Of a stretch of 5,687 bases of DNA, positions 1 through 5,614 are shown in pieces. Position numbers and translations under genes: made by a program. Every line of letters starts with the position of its first letter. Positions within the stretch are counted from its first letter, which is position 1. Where the stretch lies: the NCBI GenBank assembly GCA_030731635.1, contig JANQTR010000065.1, positions 1 through 5,687 of the forward strand, read 5' to 3'. The notes beneath the pieces were generated by a model. It was not told the origin of the DNA and searched no databases. It saw only the letters and a list, made by a program, of their open reading frames with translations. This DNA comes from Erythrobacter sp. (GTDB lineage: Bacteria > Pseudomonadota > Alphaproteobacteria > Sphingomonadales > Sphingomonadaceae).

Positions 1-601
1 CCATCACATTCATGGTGGTGGTGACGGGGACGATTTCGTCGTCGAACTTGCCCGCTTCCTGCCCGGCGGCGGTGCGCATCTGCGATTGCAGGGCGTATTC
101 GTCCATGGCATCGCGGCTGATATTGTACCGCTTGGCGACGGTTTCCGCCGTGCCGAGCATCGGCATGTACACATCCTTGTGCATCGCGATCAGCGAACGG
201 TCGGGCGCGACGCGCATTTCGGGGGTCTGCACCATCGAGATCGAATCCTGACCGCCGCCGACGACGATATCCATGTTGTCGACGATGATCTGCTTGGCAG
301 CGGTCGAAATTGCCATCAGGCCAGACGAACATTGACGGTCGATGGTCTGGCCCGAAACGGTCACCGGGCAGCCAGCGCGCAGCGCCACCTGACGCGCGAT
401 ATTGCCCGCCTGGGTGCCTTGCGTCAGCACCGCGCCCCACACCACATCATCAATCGCACCCGCTTCGATCCCGGCGCGTTCAATCGCAGGGGCAAGGCTG
501 TAGGCACCAAGCGTCGCGCCCGGCGTGGCATTGAACGCGCCCTTGTAAGCGCGGCCAATCGGGGTGCGGGCGGTGGAAACGATAACGGCGTCACGTGACA
601 T
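1..601 (-). CDS. Acetyl-CoA C-acyltransferase (thiolase), N-terminal part, cut by window edge
   Basis: Reading leftwards from an ATG at 601-599, the frame stays open for 200 codons to the window edge, about half of the usual 390-400 residue thiolase. The protein begins MSRDAVIVSTARTPIGR, the typical thiolase N-terminus. Residues 87-95 (TIDRQCSSG) match the acyl-enzyme active site, with the nucleophilic Cys at residue 91 (codon 331-329). GGGQDSIS at 115-122 corresponds to the family's GGxxSMS segment. The C-terminal catalytic His and second Cys would lie outside the window. The family catalyses thiolytic cleavage of 3-ketoacyl-CoA (beta-oxidation) or the reverse condensation; the direction and chain length cannot be told here. 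A GAAGGA ribosome binding site at 614-609, 7 nt from the ATG, supports the start. It follows the MaoC hydratase gene on the same strand with a 118 bp gap, so a shared acyl-CoA role is likely. Confidence 0.93.
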   Translation of the reverse strand, partial: MSRDAVIVSTARTPIGRAYKGAFNATPGATLGAYSLAPAIERAGIEAGAIDDVVWGAVLTQGTQAGNIARQVALRAGCPVTVSGQTIDRQCSSGLMAISTAAKQIIVDNMDIVVGGGQDSISMVQTPEMRVAPDRSLIAMHKDVYMPMLGTAETVAKRYNISRDAMDEYALQSQMRTAAGQEAGKFDDEIVPVTTTMNVM

Positions 602-719
602 GGGGGTATCCTTCAGGTCTTGGTTGTGAGCCCTCGCGCAGGCGGGGCCTCAGGCAGATTGTGCCAGCCCGGCTGAGGTTCCTGCCTTCGCAGGAACGCC
701 CATCAGGTCTGCAGAATGA
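602..719 (-). other. Hydratase-thiolase intergenic spacer with two adjacent hairpins
   Basis: This 118 bp gap holds no gene. It carries a perfect hairpin at 678-697 and, next to it, a six-base inverted repeat CCTCAG (648-653) / CTGAGG (673-678) that shares base 678 with the first hairpin. Neither is followed on the minus strand by a T-run, so they are not convincing intrinsic terminators. The thiolase ribosome binding site sits at 609-614. Co-transcription of the two flanking genes through this gap is plausible but not shown. Confidence 0.6.
678..697. repeat. Perfect 8-bp palindromic hairpin, likely dispersed sphingomonad intergenic repeat
   Basis: GTTCCTGC at 678-685 is followed by CTTC and then the exact reverse complement GCAGGAAC at 690-697. 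The stem is perfect with a 4-nt loop. From memory, closely similar palindromes are scattered between genes in sphingomonad genomes; that is recollection and was not searched. Only one copy is seen in this window. It lies 42 bp past the hydratase stop codon. It could stabilise or process a hydratase-thiolase transcript. Confidence 0.6.
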
Positions 720-1169
720 TTAGACGAAGTATTGCGTGATCCACTCACAGATCAATGCGGGCTTTTCCTCGCCTTCAATCTCGATGGTGATCTCACAGGT
801 CTGCTGCCACTGGCCGGGCCGCTTTTCGACCATCTCGGTCAGCTTCCAGATGCCGCGGATGCGCTTGCCAGCGCGCACGGGGGCGATGAAGCGGGTTTTG
901 TTGCCGCCATAATTCACGCCCATCTTTACCCCGTCAATGCGCGGCGCACCGCCGTTGGCACCGAGATAGGGGATCATCGACAGCGTCAGAAATCCGTGGG
1001 CGATGGTGCCGCCGAACGGCGTCATCTTGGCCATTTCTTCGTTGATATGGATGAACTGGTGATCCCCGGTCGCTTCAGCGAACTGGTTGATGCGTTCCTG
1101 GCTCATCTCGGCCCATTCGCTGGTGCCGATAGTTTCGCCGACCTTGGCGGCCAATTCCTGCGGGTTCAT
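720..1169 (-). CDS. MaoC-family (NodN-like) (R)-specific enoyl-CoA hydratase
   Basis: The 149-residue protein has a single hot-dog fold MaoC domain over nearly its whole length, as in NodN and the mycobacterial Rv0130-type hydratases. Residues 31-47 (AEATGDHQFIHINEEMA) contain the hydratase-2 motif, with the expected catalytic Asp36 and His41. PFGGTIAHGFLTLS at 51-64 is the conserved glycine-rich and His-Gly segment that follows. The family hydrates trans-2-enoyl-CoA to (R)-3-hydroxyacyl-CoA in the cytoplasm; the substrate chain length here is unknown. The start is set by a near-perfect ribosome binding site (AAGGAGGA, 1181-1174). A longer frame to 1262 exists, but its extra 31 residues look unlike the family and have no such site. 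It lies 102 bp after the O-glycosylation ligase gene and upstream of a thiolase, suggesting a role in acyl-CoA rather than glycan metabolism. Confidence 0.93.
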   Translation of the reverse strand: MNPQELAAKVGETIGTSEWAEMSQERINQFAEATGDHQFIHINEEMAKMTPFGGTIAHGFLTLSMIPYLGANGGAPRIDGVKMGVNYGGNKTRFIAPVRAGKRIRGIWKLTEMVEKRPGQWQQTCEITIEIEGEEKPALICEWITQYFV

Positions 1170-1271
1170 AAGATCCTCCTTCGCTGCTCGCGCGGTCGAA
1201 ATCCCATGCCCGCCGCGCTGCTTGTGCGGAGGCTTCATGGCGCAACATTGCGGCTTGCGCAACGGTGACGC
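1170..1271 (-). other. Ligase-hydratase intergenic spacer with a small hairpin
   Basis: This 102 bp gap holds no gene on either strand that I can support. It has an inverted repeat GCGCAA (1240-1245) / TTGCGC (1255-1260) with a 9-nt loop. The repeat overlaps a second GCGCAAC copy at 1257-1263, 17 bp from the first. There is no T-run, so a terminator call is weak. The gap is long enough to hold a separate promoter for the hydratase gene, but I find no convincing -35/-10 pair. Confidence 0.5.
1174..1181 (-). promoter_or_regulatory. Strong ribosome binding site that fixes the hydratase start
   Basis: On the minus strand this reads AAGGAGGA, followed by four bases and the ATG at 1169. It is by far the best anti-16S match in the window. 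It decides for the 1169 start over the in-frame ATGs further upstream, including 1262. Confidence 0.85.
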
Positions 1272-2654
1272 CTATGCCGTTACGGCACCGGCCAACTTGC
1301 CAGCAGATGACGGCCTGCGCGCGGTGGTGCGACCCAGCAACGCCCGCGCCGAATCGATCCGCTTGCAATAGGTGTTGAGCCCGATTTGCAGCCCCACCAG
1401 CATCAGCATCACCGGCTGATAGGCGATCCCCTGAAACAGCGCCCCGATGATGTAAATCACCGCGCCCATCTGCAAAGCAGCCGCCAGCGGCGCGATCCAG
1501 CGCTCCGCCTCATCCTCGTTCGCTCGCCAGCGGCGCTGAATCCGCTCCATCTGCCATAGGCCGAGCCCGTGCAATGTCAGCCAGATCATCAGGCCCGGCC
1601 AACCCTGTTCGCCCAGCATTTCAAAAATCGAAGAATGGAATGCCCGGCCTTCGTCGATCACTTCGCGATATTCGACCGTGGTGGTGTTCCCGGCGACTTC
1701 CTTGACCGGCATGGTGTAGGCAAACCGGTTGGCACGATAGGCATCAAAGCCGCCGCCAAACGGATTTTGCGCAGCATAATCAATCGTCCATTCCCACACC
1801 GCCACCCGGGTCGAGGCGCTTTCATCGCCGCCTGGTTCGGCCAACGTCGCCATTCGGTCGTAATAGCTTTGCGGCAGGAACGGCAGCGCGGTCAGGCCAA
1901 GCACCCCTGCACCCGCGATAAACAGCATCCGCCGCTTGGTATAGCGCAGCATCAAACCGCCCAGCGCGGCGATGCACAGCAGGCCGGTGCGTGCTTCGGT
2001 GCCAATCGGCACCAGCAGGCAGGCAAAGGTCAGCGCCACCGCAAACCCCGTTACCGCCCAGTGCGGACGAAACACCGTGCCGTGGCGCACAAACCACCAC
2101 AGCATCGGGATCAACCCGATCGCGACTGTCGCCAGCGTCGAACTTTCGTAGATGCCGCTGTTGTCGTTGACGAAGAATTTGAGGTTTTCGTAGCCGCCGC
2201 CGCCCAACACGGTTTTCATCCCCGTGCCGATCACGATGGTCGCGACCGATAACAGCAGCACCAGCGCCAGCCCTTCGATCCGGGCGCGGGTGGTGAGGGT
2301 CAGCGGCAGGAAAATCGCGAACAGCAGCGCCTTCCAAACCCAATCCCACTTGGTCGCAGCCTCTAGCGGGAAAGCGGCGTTGCCGGTTGTCCACCAGCAA
2401 TAGATCAGCAGCGCCAGCATCAGGCCCTGCCGCAGCGTGAAGCGCGCACCGGTCTTGCGATCCAGGGCAAGCCACCCGCCAAACGCGGCAGCAAAGGCGA
2501 TCAGCGACACCGGCAGAGTGGAAATGAGCGAATAGCCGATCCGCTGAGGGGCCAGAATGTCGATATAGACATACAGCAGCACCCACAGAAACGGGCGGCG
2601 CAGACCGAGCACCAGCACGTAACCGATAAAGGCGAGAAAGACGAGATCGATCAT
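1272..2654 (-). CDS. Exosortase A-associated O-glycosylation ligase (O-antigen ligase/WaaL superfamily)
   Basis: The 460-residue protein is very hydrophobic, with about 12 membrane segments and one large hydrophilic loop at roughly 263-347, the architecture of O-antigen ligases and Wzy-type polymerases. GTEARTGLL at 218-226 carries a conserved Arg (222). WEWTIDYAAQNPFGGGFDAY at 287-306 and RAFHSSIFEMLGEQGWPG at 337-354 are the loop motifs; His340 matches the catalytic His of the superfamily. The sequence agrees best with the probable O-glycosylation ligase family of PEP-CTERM/exosortase A loci (TIGR03097, recognised from memory). Such enzymes are thought to transfer lipid-linked glycan to an acceptor at the periplasmic face of the inner membrane; the acceptor is unknown. 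The start MIDLVFLAF at 2654 is chosen because the frame upstream (to 2840) is Arg/Pro-rich and overlaps the preceding small gene. The ribosome binding site is weak (AGAG), and the 13 bp gap suggests coupling to that small gene. The C-terminal 30 residues form a basic tail, probably cytoplasmic. Confidence 0.9.
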   Translation of the reverse strand: MIDLVFLAFIGYVLVLGLRRPFLWVLLYVYIDILAPQRIGYSLISTLPVSLIAFAAAFGGWLALDRKTGARFTLRQGLMLALLIYCWWTTGNAAFPLEAATKWDWVWKALLFAIFLPLTLTTRARIEGLALVLLLSVATIVIGTGMKTVLGGGGYENLKFFVNDNSGIYESSTLATVAIGLIPMLWWFVRHGTVFRPHWAVTGFAVALTFACLLVPIGTEARTGLLCIAALGGLMLRYTKRRMLFIAGAGVLGLTALPFLPQSYYDRMATLAEPGGDESASTRVAVWEWTIDYAAQNPFGGGFDAYRANRFAYTMPVKEVAGNTTTVEYREVIDEGRAFHSSIFEMLGEQGWPGLMIWLTLHGLGLWQMERIQRRWRANEDEAERWIAPLAAALQMGAVIYIIGALFQGIAYQPVMLMLVGLQIGLNTYCKRIDSARALLGRTTARRPSSAGKLAGAVTA

Positions 2655-2667
2655 GGCTCTGGTTGGG

Positions 2668-2940
2668 CTACCGGTGCGCTGCTTTTGCGCGATTTGTGCG
2701 CGACCGTTGCGGTGTTTGAACACCCGGTTCGTCCGGATCGCTGTGTTCAACCTCATCCGCACTGCGCACGCGGCGGGCGGCGTTGCGGCCTGCGGTGGTG
2801 GTCGCCTTGCGGTGATCGGCGGTTTCTGACTGGATCGCACCGATCAGCGGATCGGCATCCAGCCCTTCGCGCAGCACCAGCCGCAGCAGTGCAATCGCGA
2901 TCAGGCCGTGGCCTAGCGCAAGGGCAAAATAGTCGATCAT
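2668..2940 (-). CDS. Small single-pass membrane protein, unknown function, upstream of the ligase
   Basis: The 90-residue protein starts MIDYFALALGHGLIAIALL. It has one hydrophobic segment at about 4-21, then LRLVLREGLDADPLIGAI and a hydrophilic, Arg-rich tail that looks disordered (about 37-90). The positive charge after the segment predicts N-terminus outside and tail in the cytoplasm. I do not recognise the family. The start at 2940 is supported by GGGAG at 2952-2948 with 7 nt spacing; a longer form from 2973 is possible but has no such site. It ends 13 bp before the ligase start, so the two are very probably co-transcribed and perhaps translationally coupled. By position it may be an accessory or stabilising subunit of the ligase; that is inference. 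The tail could contain some noise, but the frame is distinct from the neighbouring genes. Confidence 0.72.
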   Translation of the reverse strand: MIDYFALALGHGLIAIALLRLVLREGLDADPLIGAIQSETADHRKATTTAGRNAARRVRSADEVEHSDPDEPGVQTPQRSRTNRAKAAHR

Positions 2941-3038
2941 TCCGAGGCTCCCAAAGGCTACACGCCCGGTCAAGTGCCGCAGTCTTAACCCAGTGCAGTT
3001 GACGCGGCGTTAAGCACACCTGCGATAAGACGCGCGCC
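2941..3038. promoter_or_regulatory. Divergent promoter region between ligase operon and glycosyltransferase
   Basis: These 98 bp separate divergent genes and must carry promoters for both directions unless one is driven from elsewhere. On the plus strand TTGACG at 2999-3004 is a good -35 match. The best -10 is GATAAG at 3024-3029, with a long 19 bp spacer. That would place the start of transcription within a few bases of the ATG at 3039. An inverted repeat CTTAAC (2984-2989) / GTTAAG (3009-3014) brackets the -35 and could be an operator. No clear minus-strand promoter was found. The elements are weak individually; the presence of promoters here rests mainly on gene orientation. Confidence 0.45.
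2948..2952 (-). promoter_or_regulatory. Ribosome binding site deciding the small membrane protein start
   Basis: The minus strand reads GGGAG here, 7 nt from the ATG at 2940. This favours the 90-residue form over the 101-residue form that would start at 2973. Confidence 0.65.
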
Positions 3039-4286
3039 ATGACCCGCATTCTGCACGTCCTCGACCATTCGCTCCCGCTCCACAGCGGCTACACCTTTCG
3101 CACCCGCGCGATTCTGAAAGCGCAGGAAGGCCTCGGCCTCGAAGTGCGCGGGATCACCGGACAACGCCACAATGTCGAAGCGCCCCCTGGCCCGTCGCCC
3201 GAAGCCGCCGATGGCCTGACCTTCCACCGCACCCCCGGAACACCCGCTGGCTTGCCTGCCTTGCGCGAGGTGGGCGAGATCAACGCACTGGATCGTGCGA
3301 TCCGGGCATTGGCGGCGGAATGGCGGCCCGACATTATTCACGCCCATTCGCCCGCCCTGTGCGGCGCGGCAGCACAACGCGCCGCACGGGCGCTCGGCAT
3401 TCCATTCGTCTATGAAATCCGTGCCTTCTGGGAAGATGCCGCCGTCGGCAATCTGACGGGAACCGAAGGCAGCTTAAAATACCGCCTGACCCGCGCGCTG
3501 GAAACGCGGGTGGCGCGGCAGGCCGATGCCTTGTTCACGATCTGCGACGGGCTGCGGCAGGATCTGGTGGCACGCGGCATTCCGGCAGGCAAGGTCGGCG
3601 TGATGCGCAACGGGGTCGACCTCGACCTGTTTGGTGAGCCGGTGGCGCGCGATGATGTGCTGGCAGCAAAGCTGGGCATTGACCCCGGCGCGCCCGTGAT
3701 CGGCTATATCGGCAGTTTTTACGCCTACGAAGGGGTGGACGACCTGATCGCCGCGATGCCGCTGTTGCGCCGTTCACACCCCGATGCACGGCTGTTGCTG
3801 GTGGGCGCAGGGCCGATGGCCGATAGCTGGCGCGCCGCTGCCGCCGCCCTGCCCGAACCCGGAGCGGTGATCTTCACCGGGCGGGTGCCCCATACAGAGG
3901 TGGAACGCTATTATTCGCTGGTCGATGTGCTGACCTACCCGCGCAAGGCCCAGCGCCTGACCGATCTGGTCACGCCGCTCAAACCGCTGGAAGCGATGGC
4001 GCAGCAACGGCTGGTCGCCGCATCAAGCGTGGGCGGACACCGCGAACTGATCAGTGACGGCGATACAGGCACGCTGTTCGCGCCCGATGATCCGGCTGCC
4101 TGCGCGGCAGCGCTCGCCCGACTGCTCGAAAATCGTGATAGCTGGGACGCGATGCGCGCACGCGCTGCCGCCCACGTCCGCGCCCGGCATGATTGGGCCG
4201 CCAATGCGCAGGATTATCATTCTGTTTACCATCTTTTGTTAGCCCAATCTCGCAGCGGGCAAGCACGGGGCGCTCAGCTGGCATAA
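3039..4286 (+). CDS. Exosortase A-associated GT4 glycosyltransferase (Daro_2409-type)
   Basis: The 415-residue protein is a GT-B fold retaining glycosyltransferase. It begins MTRILHVLDHSLPLHSGYTF and continues RTRAIL. This N-terminal signature is the hallmark of the PEP-CTERM/exosortase A-associated glycosyltransferase family TIGR04063 (recognised from memory). The acceptor domain runs to about 195, with HAHSPALCG at 101-109 and YEIRAFWEDA at 125-134. The donor domain follows: IGYIGSFYAYEGVDDLI at 221-237, LLLVGAGP at 252-259, FTGRVPH at 279-285, and PLKPLEAMA at 313-321 with GGHRELI at 332-338. Glu318 is the conserved nucleotide-sugar-binding Glu. It likely adds a sugar to a lipid-linked glycan on the cytoplasmic face of the inner membrane; the sugar is unknown. 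The ribosome binding site is poor (AAGA, 3028-3031 region), but the start is fixed by the family signature. It is divergent from the ligase gene and 35 bp upstream of an unknown membrane protein gene. Confidence 0.93.
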   Translation: MTRILHVLDHSLPLHSGYTFRTRAILKAQEGLGLEVRGITGQRHNVEAPPGPSPEAADGLTFHRTPGTPAGLPALREVGEINALDRAIRALAAEWRPDIIHAHSPALCGAAAQRAARALGIPFVYEIRAFWEDAAVGNLTGTEGSLKYRLTRALETRVARQADALFTICDGLRQDLVARGIPAGKVGVMRNGVDLDLFGEPVARDDVLAAKLGIDPGAPVIGYIGSFYAYEGVDDLIAAMPLLRRSHPDARLLLVGAGPMADSWRAAAAALPEPGAVIFTGRVPHTEVERYYSLVDVLTYPRKAQRLTDLVTPLKPLEAMAQQRLVAASSVGGHRELISDGDTGTLFAPDDPAACAAALARLLENRDSWDAMRARAAAHVRARHDWAANAQDYHSVYHLLLAQSRSGQARGAQLA

Positions 4287-4307
4287 GCAACCGCAGGCTG
4301 ATCAATC

Positions 4308-4311
4308 AAGG
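4308..4311 (+). promoter_or_regulatory. Ribosome binding site supporting the start at 4322
   Basis: AAGG lies 10 nt before the ATG at 4322, in the 35 bp gap after the glycosyltransferase stop. It is modest. It supports 4322 over in-frame starts such as 4193 that lie inside the glycosyltransferase gene. Confidence 0.5.
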
Positions 4312-4321
4312 TAACACGCAA

Positions 4322-5368
4322 ATGACAACGGGGCAGCACGACCGGGCAGAGCAAGCGATCCGCCGCAATGCCCGCCCACACCGGCCGCAAACGCTGGCCG
4401 CGCACCGGGTGTTCGCCCCAAGTCTGGGGATCTGGGGCGCAGCTCTGGCCGGGATGGTGGTGATGGTACTGCCGTCATCACTGTTTGCCCAAGCGACGCA
4501 GGGTACCGGGCTATCGCTGCTGGGCCAGATGGCCCAACCACTGATTGCCGGGCTTGGCGGGTTGGTGCTTGGTGGTAGCCTGTTCATCATCGCCACCGCG
4601 ATCAACCGCAAGGCCCGTCGCCGCGCCGGCAGACCTTCGATCGCGGCGATGGCCGCGCGCCGGGTTCATACGATTGATCCGCAGCGCGATCTGGGCAGCG
4701 CCAGTCTGGATGAACCGGTCAGGTCCATGCCCTTTGCCAAAGCGGCGCTGAAACATCACGCCGAAGCAACGCGCACTGCCGTAACCCCAACCGCGCTTGC
4801 GCCTGATCCGGCCCGCACGCCTGAACCTGCCTCTGTCGCAGAACCGGCACAGGTTGCACCGCTGGCCGATATGCCGCCGCCGCGCGCGCTTGATCTGGCG
4901 GAGTTTGCCACGCTGCCGGGCCGCGATGGCGTCTGGGTGGAAGACTTTCCCGGTTCGCTCGAGGCTGCTGCCGCAGTTGAGGCCCAATCCCAACCGCAAC
5001 GCAATTCCCAGCCGCTCCGCCTTGCGCCAGAGCCTGAACACTCTGCTCCCGCAACTGGCCCCGCATCCAGCGGCACTGCACTGGACCTGCTGCGCGCAGT
5101 ACCGACCAACGAACTCAGCATTGTGCAGATGGTTGAACGGTTTGCCGCCGCCCTGCACGACCACCGCGAAGCCGCGCCGGGCACCGCTGCGACCGCACGC
5201 GATATCGCCGCGCGCGAAGCTGCGCTGGCGCAGGCCTTGCGGGCGCTTGCCGCGCTCAGCCCCGAACTTGCCTCTGACCATACCAGCCAACATGCCAGCC
5301 AACCGGCCGCAGGTGAGCCCTTGCGCGATGCCCTGACCCAGTTGCACGCAATGCGCGGGGCAGCCTGA
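4322..5368 (+). CDS. Membrane protein of unknown function with long Ala/Pro-rich cytoplasmic tail
   Basis: The 348-residue protein is not one I recognise. A basic N-terminus (HDRAEQAIRRNARPHRPQ) precedes a hydrophobic segment at about 36-56 that ends LPSSLFAQA, so it may be a signal peptide cut after Ala58 or a first membrane span. A second span lies at about 73-94 (LIAGLGGLVLGGSLFIIATA) and is followed by NRKARRRAGR, which predicts the C-terminus in the cytoplasm. Residues 110-250 are low-complexity, rich in Ala, Pro and Glu, apart from LPGRDGVWVEDFPGSLEA at 198-215. Residues 251-312 look folded and helical (LDLLRAVPTNELSIVQMVERFAAALHD, then Ala/Arg-rich helix). It starts 35 bp after the exosortase-associated glycosyltransferase and is probably co-transcribed, so a role in the same envelope glycan system is possible. 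Codon use fits a real gene, since the frame is continuous over 1 kb with a distinct domain order. An in-frame extension to 4193 is rejected because it overlaps the upstream gene. Confidence 0.82.
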   Translation: MTTGQHDRAEQAIRRNARPHRPQTLAAHRVFAPSLGIWGAALAGMVVMVLPSSLFAQATQGTGLSLLGQMAQPLIAGLGGLVLGGSLFIIATAINRKARRRAGRPSIAAMAARRVHTIDPQRDLGSASLDEPVRSMPFAKAALKHHAEATRTAVTPTALAPDPARTPEPASVAEPAQVAPLADMPPPRALDLAEFATLPGRDGVWVEDFPGSLEAAAAVEAQSQPQRNSQPLRLAPEPEHSAPATGPASSGTALDLLRAVPTNELSIVQMVERFAAALHDHREAAPGTAATARDIAAREAALAQALRALAALSPELASDHTSQHASQPAAGEPLRDALTQLHAMRGAA

Positions 5369-5520
5369 ACGCCCGCGTTTGCACGCAAAACTTGCAACCT
5401 AAGCGGCCCAAGCATGAGCGCCGCGCAATCTAACGATAGTTTGAATAGGTCTGCGAGAAATATTGCTTCGCGCAAACCCATTGCCAAACCCGCATCCTGT
5501 CGGCATGAGGGGTCCGAATC

Positions 5521-5558
5521 CCGGGCAAGGCACGCCGCCTGCGGCAGCTTTTGCCCGG
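5521..5558. repeat. Compound hairpin upstream of gltB
   Basis: An 8-bp perfect outer stem (CCGGGCAA / TTGCCCGG) encloses an internal loop and an inner stem GCCG/CGGC capped by a short loop. It lies 153 bp after the preceding stop codon and 80 bp before the gltB ATG. No T-run follows, so it is not a standard terminator; a folded element in a gltB leader is an alternative. Confidence 0.55.
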
Positions 5559-5565
5559 AGTAATC

Positions 5566-5614
5566 GTCGGCATTCGCCCGTTCGGCCCGCAAGGGCGCCC
5601 GCGGGCCTGCCGAC
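5566..5614. repeat. Bulged GC-rich hairpin just upstream of gltB
   Basis: The right arm, 5601-5614, is a continuous 14 bases that pair with two blocks on the left: GGCCCGC (5584-5590) and GTCGGCA (5566-5572), which are separated by an 11-nt bulge. The 10-nt loop contains the self-complementary GGGCGCCC (5593-5600). The structure ends 23 bases before the gltB ATG. Confidence 0.5.

Noticed and set aside
86..598. Plus-strand open frame of 170 codons across the thiolase gene
   Set aside because: It is antisense to a clear thiolase coding sequence with an intact active site, and its His/Arg-rich translation resembles no protein. It is a GC-rich shadow frame.
1170..1262. Extension of the hydratase to an ATG at 1262
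   Set aside because: The added residues do not resemble MaoC proteins, and the strong ribosome binding site at 1174-1181 would lie inside the coding region.
732..1268. Plus-strand open frame of 178 codons opposite the MaoC hydratase
   Set aside because: It mirrors the hydratase gene, whose catalytic motif and ribosome binding site are clear; no ribosome binding site or family resemblance for the antisense frame.
1569..2586. Frames on both strands overlapping the ligase gene (227 and 254 codons)
   Set aside because: Both lie inside the ligase coding sequence, whose hydrophobic pattern and conserved loop motifs are clear.
2655..2840. Extension of the ligase start upstream to 2840
   Set aside because: The extra 62 residues are Arg/Pro-rich, overlap the small membrane protein gene in another frame and would precede a natural N-terminal membrane helix. 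The MIDLVF start fits the family.
5377..5397. Possible terminator after the unknown membrane protein (TTTGC/GCAAA and TTGCA/TGCAA repeats)
   Set aside because: Stems are only 5 bp, one has a 2-nt loop, and no T-run follows on the plus strand.
5441..5466. Possible gltB promoter (TTGAAT with AT-rich TATTGC downstream)
   Set aside because: The spacing is 14 bp and the -10 match is poor, so it was not listed as a promoter.
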